A stretch of DNA of 64,000 nucleotides from Dryas octopetala (Eukaryota > Streptophyta > Magnoliopsida > Rosales > Rosaceae), in contig OY992837.1 in assembly GCA_963921425.1 (NCBI GenBank), forward strand, positions 6,049,896-6,113,895, given 5' to 3'. Position numbers and translations under genes: made by a program. The notes beneath the pieces were generated by a model. That model was given only the letters and a program-made list of their open reading frames with translations, was not told the DNA's origin and made no database searches. Every line of letters begins with the position of its first letter. The stretch's first letter is position 1. This document shows positions 50,034 through 62,532 of the stretch, in pieces.

Positions 50034-51529
50034 TCCACTATCAGTCCTCATCTGCTTTTATTCTATACTGTATATCTGAATTACATATTGAGAATCACCC
50101 TGTTGTGTACACTTTTCTTTTAACATATACACACAACTGCGAAAGGTGAGACTGTGACCCACTTTCAGAGAGCAATTAAATTTGGCTCTGTGTGGCATTG
50201 AAGTGATTCTTGAATCCTTCTAAGTAGAAAGTTAGAAACTCATCTAGGAACAAGAACAGTGTTCAGGTCGATTCTTCCTTTAATGGTGCAGTGATGCAAA
50301 TCATGAAAGTGTTGTTAGTTTTTGCTGTTTGCAGATCTTGGTGATAATGAGTATGGATGGAAATTGCTATTGGTCCTACTCACGCGGGAGGATCATTCTT
50401 TTAGAAGAGCGAATTGTAACAAAAGCTTTTCATGATTCACTTTGAAATGAATTCTGAGGTTTTTTTTTTTTTTTTTTGCAAAACATTCTTAGTTTAATTC
50501 GTTATTCGTATATTTGTCGGTTCCTTCATTAATGGATTTTTCTGACATTGGTAGAAAAGTAATATGATTTAAGTACACCATTTTAATGATAAAACCTATC
50601 AAACATGATAATTTCTCGTCTTTCGTGGGTATAGTTTCATGCACTTTATGCAACACTATGTTATCATATTTAAACTTTTTTGTTTTCCTTATAAAATGAA
50701 GAGTATAGAATAATTTATTTTATTGCTATAGAGACACTGCTGCAGCTTGGACTGAACTGAACAGAGCCTCTGTGGCTGTGGACCAAAAAGAAAAGGCGTC
50801 CTCAAAAGACTCCCTCATGCCTCAACTGGTATCTTCTCCCCCCACGATTAAAGATTAATATAACAACAAGCCTTTCATTAAATTGGCCTTCAGCTCCCTT
50901 CTTTTCATTTTTCTTTTTTCTTTTCCCCACTAATATTTTAATGATGCCGTGCGAAATTTTCTATAGGATATATATTCTTCAAATCTGTAAGGAAATTTAA
51001 TTTTCCTTTTGTAACAAAAAGATCAAACACTCATCACTTGGTGCTGCTTGACGTGCTCACAAGTCACATATACTAACAATATAACTCAAAATCTCCTCCG
51101 ACCAAAAACAATTAAGTTTCATTCACTAGACCATTGACTAACAATACAAATTCATTAATTATATTACATTGTATTGTTGTATTAATATAAGAAATTCATG
51201 GTATTACATTGCATCTAGTGAATTCTTTGTATCTAGTGTCCATTCACTACAATACAAATTCATCAATTGTATTACATTGTATTGTATTGTTGTATTTAAT
51301 AGTTTTATACACAATTTCCAAATTATTTATTGTACCTAATTATTTAAAGTTTAAAATCACATTACTACATTGTATATGGTCATTTCTTTCTTTGCGATAA
51401 ATTGTATATAGTCAATTTTTTTTTATCGGGGGATGAGAGATTCAAATATAGGATCGATATCAATATTGTGGAGAAAAATACTACTATATCAACTAGTTGA
51501 TATATAAAATCATTTCAAATAGACCTAAT
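50034..51529. other. Intergenic AT-rich DNA
   Basis: Holds the 3' untranslated region of the preceding gene, then poly-T and ATTGTATTGTA-type runs (51140-51300). No coding signal recognised. Confidence 0.45.
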
Positions 51530-52025
51530 AACAGGTCATATTTTTACGGGTTTGTGTCGTGTTGTGTAGAAAATGACTCAACCTGAACATGACCCATTAA
51601 GCTAACGGGTGAAAAAATTTCAACATGGACACTAAACGAAAAATAATAGATGAAGATGACATGACTCATTTCACTCATTGAGACTATTACTCAAATTCAC
51701 ATATTGGATGTTGGTTGACTCGTCCAACTTGCCATACCCATTTCACACATAAACGCCCGTTTCAACCCTTACAAAAATAAATAAACTATAATTTTTCAAC
51801 TAAAAAAATAAATGAATAAATCAACAAATTACTAAATTATAAAATACCCATGTTCTTAAGTCTTAACATTCCAAACGGGTTTCGCGAGTTGACCCGAAAA
51901 CAACCTATTAGCTTAACAAGTCAACACAATCCAAAACACGACACAATTAGTCTCAACCCGAACACGAAAATTTTTGTGTGAATCATGTTGTGTTAATGGG
52001 TTGTGTGCAATTTTGCTAGGTGTAA
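51530..52025. repeat. Imperfect inverted-repeat region, possible old TIR element
   Basis: The left part has GTGTCGTGTTGTG and GACCCATTAAGCTAACGGGT. The right part has the approximate inverse: CTATTAGCTTAACAAGTC, CACGACACAATT and, further on, TTAATGGGTTGTGTG. Pairing is interrupted and no target duplication was found. Confidence 0.4.
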
Positions 52026-52089
52026 TTTCAAACACAATTAATTTAGCATTTATAAAATTCTTGCTGTCGATATAAAGCTTTATGTCAAA

Positions 52090-52375
52090 ATTCAAATCCA
52101 TTCTCTTTATTACGCAATTCAAATGACTGACCATTTAATTACATAATAAAAAATGATTGACCGTTTAATTACGCAATCCAAATGATCGACCGTTGAACAT
52201 TATGTTGACACATTTCTATAACTATTTAGAGTGATGTTTGCTATACAAAAACTTTCACAAAAATTACCCTAGATATAAAGAGGTCGCCTTCTTATGGTTC
52301 TTCTCTCTCTCTCTCTTGATTCTTCAGTAGGGCAGTCGTGCTCTCTTTTCGCTAACTCTCATAATTAAGGAAGCT
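52090..52375 (+). repeat. Duplicate of the upstream region of the At3g17950-like gene
   Basis: Matches 52880-53330 in order: ACTGACCATTTAATTAC-type words, ATTTCTATAACTATTTAGAG, AACTTTCACAA(A/G)AATTA, then GATATAAAGAG.GGTC.. and GTGCT.TCTTT. The second copy has an extra stretch at about 53090-53245. This copy is not followed by its gene; a LINE remnant lies between the two copies. Confidence 0.7.
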
Positions 52376-52885
52376 GCCAACTGATGAATATCTTTAACAA
52401 TGGTACGAATTCGTCAAGGAATTAAACAATGTCCAAGAATACAATCAATGAGTAACTTGGAGTCTCCTTCAACATAAATTATGATGTAATTAACCAACAC
52501 GAAGAGCATTAAGAAGACCATCCTTTAGAGCTTGACCTTCACCAGGCAGCAACACGTTGGAGGAGCCCAAATTCTTAGCACTAGCCATAAGAGGATCATC
52601 ATCTGAATTTCGAATAACAAAACTTGAAGCTGCATTGTTATTCCTCACATAACCATCAAAGTTTAATTTAACAAATTTAAGTAGGGTCAGGTGCCTCCCA
52701 TTTTATTTGAGGACTCTGCAAATTGCCACTCAAAGTGGAAGAGGGACTACCCTGCCAATAGCTTGGACCCCAAGTGGGCTGCAACACGAAGAACTTTAGT
52801 AGGGTGAGGCTTAATTTGTCTAAAAATGAGATTATTTTTAGAGTCTCAAATTTGCCAGCAAATTAGCAAAATCTTGCAAAGAACT
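52365..52885 (-). mobile_element. LINE remnant, RNase H-like domain
   Basis: The minus strand reads CWQI, DSKNNLIFRQIKPHPTKVL, then KLNFDGYVRNNNAASSFVIR, SDDDPLMASAKNLGSSNVLL, GEGQALKDGLLNALRV and EGDSKLLIDCILGHC. This is the plant LINE (RVT_3-type) RNase H layout: DG in the first motif, E in GEGQAL and D in DSKLL. Stops and frame changes interrupt it, so it is dead. No reverse transcriptase or poly-A tail was seen nearby; only the 3' part remains. Confidence 0.8.
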
Positions 52886-53743
52886 ATATCCATTCTCTTA
52901 ATTATACAATCTAGATGACTGACAGTTTGATTACACAATCTAAAATGACTGACATTTTAATTACACAATTCAAATGATTAACCGTTTAATTACGTAATTC
53001 AAATTATCGACTCTTTAGCATTATGCTGACATATTTCTATAACTATTTAGAGTGATATTTTCTGTTTAACAACTTTCACAAGAATTATCTTATAAATTAT
53101 GATGAGTATGGAGTATGTATAACCAAAGTTCTCTTCTTCTTCTTTTTGTAACCAAATCTTTAGCAGACGTTTTAACAAGAGGTATGAACTCTGATAAATG
53201 GGAGCAACCAACCATTTAAAGGCATTTAAAGGTGGGGGGTAACATGGTCTTTTGCAAGATATAAAGAGTGGTCTTCTTCTGGCCCCCAGCCCTCTCTGTT
53301 GTGCCGTGCTTTCTTTCTCTGACTCTCGTACAAATTTTATTTTCTCTCCCTTCTTCTTCGGACCAGCTATTCTGTCTGCAAAACCAGTGTATACTTTCAC
53401 GAAACGGTAAGACGTCACTCTCACTCCATCTATGTCTCAGTCTGTGTTTCCTGTGAGTCTTTTGTGCATTAAAGAGGCAATGCCGTTTCCCAGCAAGCTT
53501 TTGGAGCAGTCTTTCTCGTCCAACTCGTCTATTTGGACTTTACTACTATCTCTGATTCTCTTTTCTTTCTTGTTTGACTTTGAATGACTGAACCCATCTT
53601 TTCCTACTAACCCCAATTCTTTAATTTTGGTTTTCTGTACATTCTCATTTAGAGTAGAGCATGTTGTTGGAAATGACAGTTCTTTATGTGAGGTGACCAC
53701 GCCATTTGCCCCAGTTTCCTAGATAATAGGGAGGAAGAGAATC

Positions 53744-53768
53744 ATGGCTCATCAGGTACCTCTCTCTT

Positions 53769-53804
<36 letters not shown>

Positions 53805-55210
53805 ATTAAGTGCCATTATATATCTGGGTTTTAATTTTCAAGTCATTGGGAGCATGAGGAGGTCTCTGTTTTGAGTTGAAGTAGAAAACCCATCTATATA
53901 TCTATCTATCTATTCTTGTTTTGAGTGTAGGATGAAGGGTGGCCTTTGGGATTGCGACCACTGACTGCAAGAGTTGGGTTCATGAGAAACCAGGATTTCT
54001 CTGGATCGGCGGCTTCATTCAGCACTTTGGTCACTGCCTCTCCCACCTCCTCCACTGTTTCTTCTTCAGATCTTGATACAGAGGTCAGTATGTATAGATT
54101 GTCTGTAATGGAATCAGCTAGATAGAAACATTAGCAGTATAATAAAATACATAAAGAAACCCATCTTGCTACTCTGTTTTTATGCTTCTATGCTTTTTGG
54201 GTACTCATCCTCCATGATTTCTCTGACATCTCTGTTAGCAATCTGTTATTTTTAGTCTTTTTGAAATAGAATCTTTCAAAATGTACGCCATGTATTTCCT
54301 ATTGGAAATGTGTATAACCTATGATAAGTTATATATTTTGTTTCCAGAATTACAACAATGGGCATCTCAAAAAGTAAAACACATGATAATTCAGGTACTT
54401 GGAATTATAGATGTGGACTTCTATAGAAATGGTCATTTTAAATGGAAATCCCTGTAGCTAAAAAGAGCATTATAGTGAATTGGAGACTGAGATGCCTATT
54501 TTTTGAGTCATGCCTAATTGAAGTTGAATGAACCCATTTTCACTCTTTCACGTGGAAGACCATCATGGGGTTTGACTCTATTAATTTACATTAGTCTCGT
54601 CCTTTTTATATTAAACTATGATCTATATATGGAGCTTCCTTTACATTAATTTATTTTGTGTTCATGGTCTGGTCTTTCATGTAAAAATCATATGTGCAAC
54701 TGGTTTCAGTCCACTGGTTCTTTCTTCCATGACAAGAGCATCACACTGGGGAGCCTCATTGGTGTTTCTGGCATTTTAAACCTCTCCCGAAGATCAACAA
54801 GAGGAAGGACAGTAGAAACCTCGAAAGACAAAAAGAACCACAAATCCAAGCCTTGGTTGTTTTCACTGTGCTCCACGCTAACCACAGACACTGTGAGTGT
54901 GAGTGACAATACTCCATCCCTAGGTCACTTTCTTGAGGCAGAAAGGAGAGCAAGTGCCAACATTAACAACAGAATGATCAATCATGGCCGTCCAATCGAA
55001 TACGGGCCTGATGATTTCTCACCGGCTGTGCCAGTTTCAGATGACAACACTCTGTTTGTGGGTGGTGAAGTTGTAGCAGCTGGTCATGAGTCAAGTGGTT
55101 CAGAGAGTGGAGATGGTGGAACAAGGTCCAGCAGAGAAGTATTAGAATATGGCAATGGATTCGGAACTCCATTACTGTCTTCATGTTTTTGTGGACAACT
55201 CAATAAATGA
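53744..55210 (+). CDS. At3g17950-like plant protein, 221 residues
   Basis: Three coding exons: 53744-53755 (only MAHQ, 12 bases), 53931-54083 and 54710-55210. Phases are all 0 and borders are GT-AG. Residues 5-55 read DEGWPLGLRPLTARVGFMRN, DFSGSAASFSTLVTASPTSS and SSSDLDTESTGSFFHDKSIT, continuing LGSLIGVSGILNLSRRSTRG. I recall this pattern from the uncharacterised At3g17950 family. The middle and the C-terminus are low in complexity, with a Cys pair near the end (SSCFCGQLNK). The function is unknown. A leader intron starting after ACG at 53406 is possible. Confidence 0.82.
53781..53804 (+). repeat. (AC)12 microsatellite in intron 1
   Basis: An uninterrupted AC run directly after a TC-rich tract, inside the first intron of the At3g17950-like gene. 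Confidence 0.95.
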
Positions 55211-56344
55211 TGACCCCTCATTGGTATTTGTTTATATATTAAGATTCAGATTGCATATATTGTTGCAAGAGGAGACTTTCACAAACTCACTCATTAATGA
55301 AGAATTTATCTTATTATTTGGGGGTCTTAGAGAGTAGGTTGTTATGTAACTTTGCCCTTGAACTCATGTCACTATGTCAGTTAATAACTTAATATAGTCT
55401 TTTGAGGTATACTATATTATTGAAATCTGAAATAGCTCTCTAATTAAGGGTGTGTGGACCAAATGATTCTTGATTACTAAATGCTGCCCAAGTCCACTTT
55501 GTGGTAATGGTGTGTGTGTGTGTGTCAGTTTTCACACTTTCACATGTTCTTGGGTTAGGGAGAGAATGAGGGCAACTGAGTTCTACATGCATATCTGCCT
55601 AATTATCGCCATGTCATGCAACTCATGCTCCTGTGGTCTGTGGGGGTTATGGTTTTTGATATATAAAAGATTGCAAAAGAAAATTGCAGCTTAAGCCCAT
55701 GAAAATGCCTGTTTTAACATGACAATTCTTTGCAGACGCAGAGATGTGAAGGGGGCTTCTTACTTTCCAAAACCAGAAATAGAATGCACAAAAAAAAAGG
55801 TACTTCAAATTGTTGATTCATGGCAAAAGATGGCTTGGAATTTAGAACCAATATATCATACAGTTGTTGCATGACATTGTAAATTTCCAGTTAAGCTTCC
55901 ACTGAAGGAGGTCGGACTTGATCTTTCCATACAAAATTAAGAATCATACTTCAGTGAATGAGGCAAAAAGGACTAGAAAGAACAGATAACAAAAAAGAGT
56001 CCTCTCTTTCCTTCCATGAGAAACGGAAAGGCAATTGATTATTTTTTTTTTTAATATAGAATTGTATTTATATTTGGGAGACGAACCCTTGAAAGTTTTG
56101 CTGCTTCTTTAATTTAAAGAAAAGCAGACTAAATAAGACTCGAAGAAACAAACCTGCAGACCCACTGTGCTGAAGGACATCTACATTCTCATATGCTCTT
56201 AGCAAAAGACCTCCAAGAGTCGAATTGGAAACATATACTGGTGAGGGTCCCGCTCCCCAGGCAAATCCAAGACAGGTAGCTTCGTCTGCTGGACTATCAA
56301 GTATCAACTGGTTCAAAGAGAGAACAGATCCACAGCTACACTTA
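55211..56344. other. Region between two convergent genes
   Basis: The two genes point toward each other, so this holds both 3' untranslated regions. A minus-strand ORF at 56068-56367 overlaps the end of the XBAT gene in another frame and is treated as chance. Confidence 0.5.
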
Positions 56345-58285
56345 TCAAGGCTTATGGATCCCCTCATTGCATTCAGCAGCTATCCTTCCAGAATTGCGAC
56401 CACCCATCCTTCCAAATGAGCTCATAGGTGACAACCCCTTGAAGCTACTGCTGCCTTCACTGACATTAGACTTTCTTGATCTCCTCGGCTTTGAGGGACT
56501 CATTTCTGGCTCCACATCATTGTTGTTGGCCTTGATATTGGCAACAACTAGTTGAGTAATGCTGCTTCGGCAAAAGGGGCAAACTGGGACCGTAGTGGTA
56601 GTAGTTGATGGATCAGGCTTCTTATGGCAGCATAGAGCAAGGGTGCAATGTGCACACATTTGATGACCACATGGTCCGACCTCAATTGTGCATAACTGGT
56701 CAAAGCATATGCAGCATAGGTCCACATCGCTAACCTGTTTGATATAATTTCACCAGTGAATAAGAAAGGTACATACATTGCCCGAGAAATTTAGCTCTAC
56801 TAAAGGTTTCATAGCATCTGTGCAGAGAAGCACTTCAATACTAGTAAAAGACATAATGTCATTACGACCAACTAAATGGTGACAACAATGTGTTTCTACA
56901 CATTTTAGACAAGATAAGAACATACAAAACAGATCAATTCTTCTCAGATTTTCCACTGTCAGAAAATAGGGCATGAGATGGTAAGTGTGCTCATTTGAAA
57001 ATTCTTTTCCAGTAGATATTTTAAATCCTTTCTATTGAGCCAATCCTATAGACAACCAATATGAAAATGTAAGCAACATAGAAGGCACATTTACCTCAGA
57101 GGCATTATCATCAGTCTCTTCATCTGAATGCAAAGGAGATGGAAGTGAGTATACTGTCTCCTTCAAGATAGCTTTCTCCCTCTCCATGTTTGATTCTATT
57201 AACGCTCTCTCTAACAAAGCTTTAGCCTCTGGATTAAGCTCGCTGATGAACTTCAAAGGTGATGGCCAGACAAGAGGCTCTGCTGATGAGGGGTTCAGTA
57301 TGGCTGCACAAGCTTGATGTTTGTACTTCAGAGCAACCATGTACGGTATTCTCCTGCAGAGATAATTATTCTTTAAATGTTACGACAACATATCTAAATA
57401 ATCTACTGTCCAACCTATACCTAAAGCCGAACACTAAAATAATTTAAGGATGGAAGACTTGTGGGGCTATAGGCTCCATTCATTGCTGATAATTATGATG
57501 CTAACTGTAAATGAACAAAATCACATCCCCTCAGAGTCACCCCACAATTTTAATGACGTGCTCATACAGACAATGCTTAAATAATTTTCCAATGTAGAAA
57601 AATCAGGCATAGGAAAGCCTTTTCCTAGAGGTTTGCATTCATATATCAATTCTACATCGAGTTCTTCCGAAATACCAATCTAGCTGACTGCAATAGGGAA
57701 TTAAGGAATTAAAAATGAGTCATTCCTAATCAGGAAAATATTGGTACTTTGGAAAGCAATGATTCATAAGCAAACAGAACTCAACTTTATTGACTAATAT
57801 GGACCTTATAGTATTTATTACTATGTTTTAAGCGGAACTCGTAGTATTTCAAACTTGAAAAGATGCATAATTTATTACAGAAGCAACATTCACACAAGCT
57901 AATTAAAGAAGGTTACCCAGATGGGTCTAATTGAAGCCGATCTGCTCCCCAAGCAAGCAACTCTCGAACACAATCTAAAGAACCACCACGGGCAGCTAAA
58001 TGAAGTGGTGTGCTTCCAGGGTACCTGCAGATGGCACTTCTATCAGTCTAATTCTCAAATTATCACTTTATAGCTACAACATCAGTAAAGTTAATAAACA
58101 AATTACCCGTATCCACCAGTTGAAGCACAAACAAGAGCCCCATTGTCTAAAAGGACATGAACACAATCTGGCCGTCTTTGACGGGCTGCTAAATGCAATG
58201 GGGTTGCCCCACCTCCATCTCTAATGTTCACAAATCTTGCAAATCCCCTGCCAATGCCATACAGTGTAAATTAAACAGGAATCAT

Positions 58286-58317
<32 letters not shown>

Positions 58318-59132
58318 AACCAAGAATTTGCAACAGGGGTGGAATGAGCAGCGGAAAGAATGGCTTGCAGGCAGTCTGAATGACCATAATATGCAGCATA
58401 ATGCAAGCAGGTTCTTCCGTTCAGGGAATCAAACATCAATATCTAAAAATTATACCCAGAACACACATGATCAGCATCTGATTACTGGTTCAAGTACAAA
58501 TTGAACCAAGAAAATAATTGCCATACTTCACCAAAAGAAAAAAAAAAAAAAAAAGCATACATTTGCTCCTGCTTGGATAAGCTTTTGCACACAAGTGATA
58601 TGCCCATTCATTGCAGCCAACATTAACGGGGTCTGTAAACCGATCACACAGAAAAAAGTTCAAAGCACATGAGAAAAGAAGAAGATAAAACAATAAAATT
58701 CAAAGTAAAGCAAATCCAATCAAAAGCATGCAAAAAACTATTCTTGATTGACAAAAAAGCATCAAAAAACAGAATCCACATTCACCTGTTTATGGCGATT
58801 CACTACATCCGGATTCACAGACCGATCCAAAAGCATACAAAGCACCTACATATTATCATCAGGCCAAGCACCACAAACAAAATCCCATCTAAGTCCATCA
58901 AAGAATCCATCAAAACCAATCAAGAAAAAAAAAAAAAAAAAACAAAACCCACCTCGATCTGACCATTTGCAGCAGCTACATGCATCGCAGACAGCCTCCC
59001 ATGCCCTTGGGTCTGCTCCAGAACACCTGGGTCTGCTTCCACCATAGCCTGAAGGAGCTCCAAGTCCCCATTTTCAACAGCTCCAAAGATACCATTTTGA
59101 TGGGGCTCTCTGCAACTCAGTCCCTGACCCAT
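56345..59132 (-). CDS. E3 ubiquitin-protein ligase, XBAT31/XB3 type (ankyrin plus RING)
   Basis: Ubiquitin ligase family acting in hormone and defence signalling in plants (family knowledge). Eight exons join in phase: 59132-58953, 58845-58786, 58632-58561, 58442-58321, 58247-58107, 58024-57917, 57353-57095 and 56734-56345, giving 443 residues. The N-terminus MGQGLSCRE has an N-myristoylation Gly2 and a nearby Cys. Ankyrin repeats follow: LSAMHVAAANGQIEV, TPLMLAAMNGH, RTCLHYAAYYGHSDCLQAIL, GATPLHLAARQRRPDCVHVL and STPLHLAARGGSLDCVRELL. A linker with PLVWPSPLKFISELNPEAK precedes the RING: CCICFDQLCTIEVGPCGHQM, CAHCTLALCCHKK and CPFCRSS. The longer ORF start at 59261 was rejected because MGQGLS is the family start. 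The gene looks complete. Confidence 0.96.
58288..58316 (+). repeat. (AG)n microsatellite in an XBAT intron
   Basis: A pure GA/AG run next to a splice donor of the XBAT31-like gene. Confidence 0.9.
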
Positions 59133-61123
59133 TTCTCTCCAGAGCCCAATTATCGCATTGAAAAGTGGCCCGAGAGTCCGAGACCTGTTCCCCACGCGCC
59201 ACCTTCCAATGGCGATGTTGAGCTGCCACTGTATTAGTGGTGGTGGTGGCTCTACTGGCAACGATGAATGTTGATGTCAATAGGCAATCTATGTACTGGG
59301 AGTTGAGTTTGCCTCGGAGTTCGGACCTGCTGACCGCCGAGATTTCGGGCAGCTTGACCCTGCGTCCTTGACTCCTTGCTTTTACTCCTCTTTTATGTCA
59401 GACTCCGGGCAACTGTCAGATATTCTTTCGGGCAATTTAGATTTTATATGTCTAATGTCTAATCCATCGATGGCTTTTTTATTTTCTTCATTTATTTATT
59501 TGGTCCTAGACCAGTTAAGTCTTACTTTCATACATGGGTTTACAGTTACACGTTAATTTTCCACGCGTTTACTAAATCATTCAGGACCGTTGATATATCC
59601 ATCCAATCAAGTATCTTACTATCTTCTTTAATATATTAAAATTAAAGTGATTTTATTTTTTATTTTGAAGGTAATGTAATCTTGTTCACCAATCACCCCC
59701 TTTGCGTTTTAGAAAAGCAAGTTTGGTATATAATTGACAGCAGCAAAATGTGGAAAACAGAAAGCAGCCACAAATTTGGTAGTTTAAAAACAAATTGTTA
59801 GGATTTTTGCTTTTACATCAGGTAGTTAAAAATTTGATATATATATATATATATAGATATTATGTATATCAAGAGAATTTGAATGATCAACTTTTGTTTT
59901 TCCTTTTTGTTTTTTTGTTGGCTGACGATGACTTTTCTTCTTTTAGACCTCTTCTTCATACTTGTTGCTTCCATTCTGGTTGCCAACCGAGCCTGCTTTT
60001 ATCTTTTTCCAATCGTTGGTCAACTATCTACAGCTCTGAAAGGACCAACATTAAATAACAGCATATACATTTAGATATTTAAACACACAACAAAAAAAAG
60101 AGGAGGGTGGGAAAGTTCTTTTCTTTTTGGCCGAATGCCTGAAAGATGCTCATTGGATTAATTGAATTTAGTAGGTATTTCCATTCTTCTTGGGTAGACG
60201 GATTGTATTTAGCGTTAGCTTACCTTGTACGGCTAGATGCTCGAATATTTGCACTCTTGTCTGCGTGAAGACTGAAGAGACTGGTCACCAGCTTTAACGG
60301 GTTCATAAATCCTGATGCATGCAATCACCATCAGACTAGACTATACGTATTATTTGAGCTACATGCGGTTTACAAATAATGCAAATATTTAAAATTAATA
60401 CGGATGATTTATAAGTAATTATATGTATCCACCCTCAAAGACTAAATTAGTTGTGAGAATGAATAGATTAGAGCCTAGCCTGACTCACAAAAGAAAAAAT
60501 TAATTGGTTACGTTTCTAACCTTGAAAATAACCGCCAATTCCAGTTTTCAACTACAACTCATTTATTCTCATTCTTAAGACCCAGTCATTGCTCTAAATC
60601 CTTGGTCCTCACCATTAACTATGATCCGTTTAATTTATAAATTTAAAGTTTGCGAATAAGTATGAAATTTCATTCTCATGTTTGATACACTTATAAGAAT
60701 ATGTTACCTTTTACAACTCCATGAAAGTGGAATTTGAAACCCTTAAACACCTTTGGATTTGTTATTCCTATTACTTGTGACAGCATTTATTGTGGGCAGT
60801 TATTACAAAATTATTTCCACTAAAATTAAGAATATAATTTTAAACATTAAATTTTCATTCTTTTTTATTGTACCACTAAATATGAAAATGACATGTGTAT
60901 AAAATTCTCAAAAAACTCATTCTGCGAACCAGACAAGTCCGAAAAGTCCATTTCATCCCATTTTCAAATAGTGGTTTTGTCCTTGTCCAAGCCCTACCCT
61001 AAAACCTTATCTCGATAAGGGCTAAGGAGTGAGCCGAAAGAGTCTTTCTTATTATTCAAAAAGACAGAAAAAAAAAAAAAAAAAAAAAAAAGTCAAGTCA
61101 TGAGTGGTCAAGAATTCCCATTA
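59133..61123. other. Divergent intergenic region, XBAT and eL36 promoters at its ends
   Basis: The XBAT gene leaves to the left and eL36 to the right. Between them is AT-rich DNA with a (TA)n run near 59838-59856. No gene recognised. Confidence 0.5.
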
Positions 61124-61353
61124 GCTGGGCTAAAGCCCAAGTATCAACAGCCATCAACCCACCAGACTTGCCCCAACAGTTTCTCGGGTCCAGAGATAGC
61201 CAAGAAAAGTAAAAAGAAGGCCCAAACAGCTGGTTCAGCCCGTAATGCAAAACCTGACGGATATGGGCCAAAAAGGTTTCCAAACCCACATCGTCCTCCG
61301 ATTAACTATAGTGATCACGCAGTATATAAGGCACTGCGGCATTAGGGTTTTAG
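61124..61353 (+). promoter_or_regulatory. eL36 promoter: site II motifs, TATA box, telo-box
   Basis: TGGGC(C/T) (site II) motifs lie at 61125, 61134 (inverse), 61220 (inverse) and 61264. TATATAAG is at 61323, and TTAGGGTTTTAG (telo-box) at 61342, with another AGGGTTT at 61401. The pairing of site II motifs with a telo-box near the transcription start is the known signature of plant ribosomal-protein gene promoters (established knowledge). Confidence 0.8.
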
Positions 61354-61547
61354 TTTCTGTGAACACTATCGGAGCCGCCCCTCTCTTAACCCCAAGATCT
61401 AGGGTTTGTTCCGAGCAATATCAAAGGTACCAGTCTCAATAAAATTTCCCAGTAGTTACTTACTTAGCCTCCTCTGTTTTTCTTATTTGTGTACGCGAGC
61501 TTCATATTAATCGATTTTGTTGAATATTTGTAACCCTACTTGCAGAA

Positions 61548-62532
61548 ATGGCTCCGGCGCAGCCCAAGAGTGGTATATTCGTTGGATTGAACAAAGGCCA
61601 TGTCGTTACCAAGCGTGAATTGGCTCCTCGCCCTTCTGACCGAAAAGGGGTACTTTTTTTTTTTTCGTGTTTTTTTTCTGGGATTGTTTTAGTGTGAATT
61701 TGTGCGAATAGTATTGTAATTTTTATGCTTGGTGGGTTTTGTTTATGAAGAAAACCAGCAAGAGGGTGCACTTCGTGAGGAACCTGATCAGGGAAGTTGC
61801 GGGTTTTGCTCCATATGAGAAGAGGATTACTGAGCTTTTGAAAGTGGGGAAGGACAAGCGTGCTCTTAAGGTGGCTAAGAGAAAGTTGGGTACCCACAAG
61901 AGGGCCAAGAAGAAGAGAGAGGAGATGTCCAATGTTCTCCGCAAGATGAGGTGAGACTTTCTTTCTATCCTTATGGCCCTCTGAGTTCTTTGGAATCTGG
62001 TTACTTAGGTTGTTTGAGAGTAATAGTCACTTTAAGGCTGTTAGTATTCGTGCATGAGTGTTTGATGAGCACTCAATCTATGATTGCTTATTTTTGTGCA
62101 TATGTTAAACAAATGTGTGGAAATGGACTAAAGCCCACTTGAGTTGAGCATTTATAATCCAAATTGGAGTACTTAACTACACATCTGCATGCTTAACCTC
62201 TAGTTGCGCATTTGTTTACAATAGAGGGCGTTTATTGGCCTTTAAGTCCTTTCGGAGAACCATATTTCAACATTCAAAGTAAATTGCTCTTCTGGTGGTT
62301 TGATCTTTCAGCTTTAATTTTTTTGGTAATCTGTTTGTGATTTCATTTGTAAAATGTAAACCATTTAAGTTAAATACCAACTTGTGTTAGTAAATAGTTT
62401 GTGGGGAGCTCATTCATCCATTTTTACGTTGGCCTATGTGAGGATTTTCGTTTTTGTTTTACTCTGCGCCTTGTGTGGTTTTTGGCATTGTCAATGTGCA
62501 GATCTGGTGGTGTGTCTGAGAAAAAGAAGTAA
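61548..62532 (+). CDS. 60S ribosomal protein L36 (eL36)
   Basis: Large-subunit ribosomal protein. Three coding exons join in phase: 61548-61649, 61751-61950 and 62502-62532, giving 110 residues, the normal plant length. It reads [89 protein letters not shown] and the tail [10 protein letters not shown] leader intron at 61427-61545 ends two bases before the start codon. No defect seen. Intron 2 (551 bases) was checked by eye for box C/D snoRNAs and none was convincing. Confidence 0.97.

Noticed and set aside
56068-56367. Minus-strand ORF reading LILDSPADEATCLGFAWGAG, downstream of and overlapping the XBAT stop
   Set aside because: It lies in the 3' region in another frame, and the XBAT gene already ends with a normal C-terminus. 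No splice would connect it.
58920-59261. Longer N-terminus for the XBAT gene starting at 59261
   Set aside because: The family starts with MGxG(L/V)SC; the internal ATG at 59132 gives MGQGLSC with a myristoylation site.
61951-62501. Possible box C/D snoRNA in eL36 intron 2 (TTTGATGAG near 62060)
   Set aside because: The C-box-like word lacks the purine at its first position and no suitably placed CTGA box or terminal stem was found.
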